Shown one piece after another: positions 12,231-13,718 of a stretch of DNA of 13,718 nt; within the stretch, counting starts at the first letter, position 1, and every line of letters starts with the position of its first letter. Both the position numbers and the translations under genes were made by a program. Source of the stretch: Micromonosporaceae bacterium (GTDB lineage: Bacteria > Actinomycetota > Actinomycetes > Mycobacteriales > Micromonosporaceae). The stretch covers positions 1 to 13,718 of the forward strand of contig DPJL01000154.1 in the NCBI GenBank assembly GCA_003543035.1. The letters are read 5' to 3'. The notes beneath the pieces were generated by a model. The model was not told the DNA's origin, ran no database searches, and saw only the letters and a program-made list of their open reading frames with translations.

Positions 12231-13618
12231 CAGTAGGCCCCCGAGCTGCGGATGACGGCGGTCAGCGTGCGCAACATGATGACCACGTCCATAGACAGCG
12301 ACCAGTTCTCGACATAACGCAGATCCAACCTGACCGCCTCCTCCCATGGAAGATCTGAACGGCCGGACACTTGCCACAGACCGGTCATACCGGGCTTGAC
12401 GGCCAGCCTTCGACGAACGTCGTCAGCGTACGCGGCCACCTCGCACGGCAGCGGCGGGCGTGGACCCACCAACGACATCTGTCCCAGCAGGACGTTGAAG
12501 AGCTGCGGTAACTCATCAATGGAATAGCGGCGCAGCCATCGGCCGGTCCGGGTGATCCGCGGGTCGTGGCGCATCTTGAAGAGCACCCCATCGCCCTCGT
12601 TGAGATCGCGCAGCTCGCCCAGTCGCGCCTCGGCGTCGGCAGACATCGTGCGGAACTTGTAGATCACGAACTCTTTGCCATCCCGGCCCACCCTGGTCTG
12701 GCGGAAGTAGACCGGGCCGGGCTCCCGCTTGATCGCGATCGCCACGGTGAGCAGCAGCGGAGAGAAGAGCAGTATCAGCAATGCCGCCCCGGCCCGGTCG
12801 ACCAGTTCTTTGATCACCCGGCTGCCACCGGAAAGGCGGGGATGTTCGACGTGCAGCATCGGCAACCCGTCCACCGGACGGATGGTCGTCCGGTCGCCCG
12901 CGACATCGATCAGCGCGCTCGCCACGATCAGGTCGATCTCGTCGCGCTCCAACTGCCAGGCCAGCCGTCGCAACGCGTGGCCGTCGAGCTCCGGGCAGCT
13001 GAGCACGATTACCGTGTCTGCGCCTGCGACACCGACCGCACCTGCCACGTCATCGAAAGTCCCGTAAACGGGCAGTCCCACGCGCCCATCGCTGCCGGGC
13101 GGTAGACAGGCTCCGACCACCTCGAGCCCGTGGAACCGTTCTCGGCAAAGCTGCCTGGTCAACCCAATGATGGCCAACTCGTGGCCGACGACGATGACCC
13201 GGCGCAGACACTGACCCTTGTCCCGGCGCGTATGTAGCCGGTGCCGCAACAGGAATCGGGCCACCACCATGGCGGCGGTGGCGGCCGGAAGTGCAATGAG
13301 GACATACGAACGCGCGGTCGGCAGCTCAAGCGCATAAGACACAATCGATGCCGAGGCGATCAGCCAGAGCCCGCCGCGGATGACGCGGTCGTATTCGTCC
13401 GTACCGACGAAGAGAAACCGCTTGTCGTAGGAACGAGTCACCCCTACTGCCGCCACCAAAGCAAAAGGCAGGAGCAGGGAGAGGATCATGTAGGTACGGG
13501 TGAAGGGCGTCAACGGGCCGCCGAAGCGGAACATGTAGGCCAAGACACCGGCAGCTGCGCCGACGGTCAGATCGAGCGCCAAGAGAGTCCACTGATAGCG
13601 CTGTTCCCAACCGCGCAT
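12230..13618 (-). CDS. Polyprenyl glycosylphosphotransferase (undecaprenyl-phosphate sugar-1-phosphate transferase, WcaJ/CpsE type)
   Basis: Starts a lipid-linked glycan by moving a sugar 1-phosphate from a UDP-sugar to undecaprenyl phosphate at the cytoplasmic face of the membrane. The N-terminal part has about four membrane helices (about 11-30, 43-60, 82-100, 105-122), then a Rossmann-like domain (VIVVGHELAI at 141-150 to about 255). The C-terminal bacterial sugar transferase domain has its own membrane helix (about 273-295), YFRQTRVGRDGKEFVIYKFRTM (304-325), RRYSIDELPQLFNVL (363-377), MSLVGPRP (381-388) and PGMTGLWQVSGRSDLP. The sugar is not predictable. ATG 13618 is the only start codon in the frame before the window edge, but the frame stays open to the edge, so the true start may lie outside. 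Coupled to cysQ by TGATG. Confidence 0.93.
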   Translation of the reverse strand: MRGWEQRYQWTLLALDLTVGAAAGVLAYMFRFGGPLTPFTRTYMILSLLLPFALVAAVGVTRSYDKRFLFVGTDEYDRVIRGGLWLIASASIVSYALELPTARSYVLIALPAATAAMVVARFLLRHRLHTRRDKGQCLRRVIVVGHELAIIGLTRQLCRERFHGLEVVGACLPPGSDGRVGLPVYGTFDDVAGAVGVAGADTVIVLSCPELDGHALRRLAWQLERDEIDLIVASALIDVAGDRTTIRPVDGLPMLHVEHPRLSGGSRVIKELVDRAGAALLILLFSPLLLTVAIAIKREPGPVYFRQTRVGRDGKEFVIYKFRTMSADAEARLGELRDLNEGDGVLFKMRHDPRITRTGRWLRRYSIDELPQLFNVLLGQMSLVGPRPPLPCEVAAYADDVRRRLAVKPGMTGLWQVSGRSDLPWEEAVRLDLRYVENWSLSMDVVIMLRTLTAVIRSSGAY

Positions 13619-13718
13619 TTGCCTGGGCGGCGGTTGCCTTCGCGGCTTGACTCGAGCCTGCGGTGCGGTCTCGCCCCGCGGCCAGAATGGAAGAGGGCCG
13701 TGTAGGGGAAAGAGTGAA
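13619..13718 (-). other. Upstream flank of the glycosylphosphotransferase: leader or N-terminal extension
   Basis: On the minus strand this stretch has no stop in the glycosylphosphotransferase frame and reads as a proline- and arginine-rich tail (ending in KPRRQPPPRQ before the ATG). It contains no ATG, GTG or TTG in frame. Either the gene begins beyond the window and this is its cytoplasmic N-terminus, or it is an untranslated leader. I see no convincing promoter here; only a weak AGG precedes the ATG. Confidence 0.35.

Noticed and set aside
12231..12377. 49-codon upstream extension of cysQ
   Set aside because: Glycine- and histidine-rich sequence unlike CysQ, inside the glycosylphosphotransferase gene; ATG 12230 gives a normal N-terminus and a TGATG junction.
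1..13718. CRISPR array, tRNA, rRNA, insertion sequence, phage or toxin-antitoxin genes
   Set aside because: No regularly spaced repeats, no cloverleaf or rRNA-like stretch, no transposase or integrase motifs and no terminal repeats were found on reading both strands.

Overview
The window looks like chromosomal DNA of a GC-rich actinobacterium. Support comes from the strongly GC-biased codon use, several GTG starts, many promoters with a TANNNT -10 hexamer and no Shine-Dalgarno, and protein details. GalK has a very short N-terminus and CysQ has a motif layout that I recall from mycobacteria. I cannot name a genus. I see no rRNA, tRNA, CRISPR array, insertion sequence or phage gene. Coding density is very high and no gene-free stretch exceeds about 100 bases.

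Layout, left to right: a 5'-truncated exported Asp-box/BNR-like protein (+); a GT87-like membrane glycosyltransferase (-) whose 3' end overlaps it by 105 nt, translationally coupled to an upstream CBS/CorC-type protein that lacks the usual membrane domain (-); divergent galE-galK (+, overlapping by 8 nt); a TetR regulator (-) divergent from a small cupin (+); a PaaI-type thioesterase (-) divergent from a Gfo/Idh/MocA oxidoreductase (+); a perfect 20-bp hairpin; a SAM methyltransferase that appears frameshifted near its 3' end (+); a soluble SPFH/flotillin-like coiled-coil protein (+); then a leftward block read as polyprenyl glycosylphosphotransferase, cysQ, cysD, cysN.

Gene relations: galE and galK give two steps of the Leloir pathway, without galT here. 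CysD and CysN form ATP sulfurylase, and CysQ removes 3'-phosphoadenosine 5'-phosphate (PAP). cysQ is coupled by TGATG to the gene that would start a surface glycan. This suggests, but does not prove, sulfate activation for a sulfated surface polymer as well as for cysteine synthesis.

The least expected signals are organisational. All four convergent gene pairs overlap, and three end on the same shared palindrome CTAG, which is both stop codons. Seven promoter-proximal genes have a TANNNT box 6-7 nt upstream of a start codon, as expected for leaderless mRNAs. The TetR/cupin promoter region is flanked by an exact 7-bp inverted repeat. The methyltransferase frameshift, the SPFH protein without a membrane segment and the CorC-type protein without its membrane domain also deserve attention. 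I did not find a clear new multi-gene system. The sulfation/glycan link and the gene-end architecture are the best leads.
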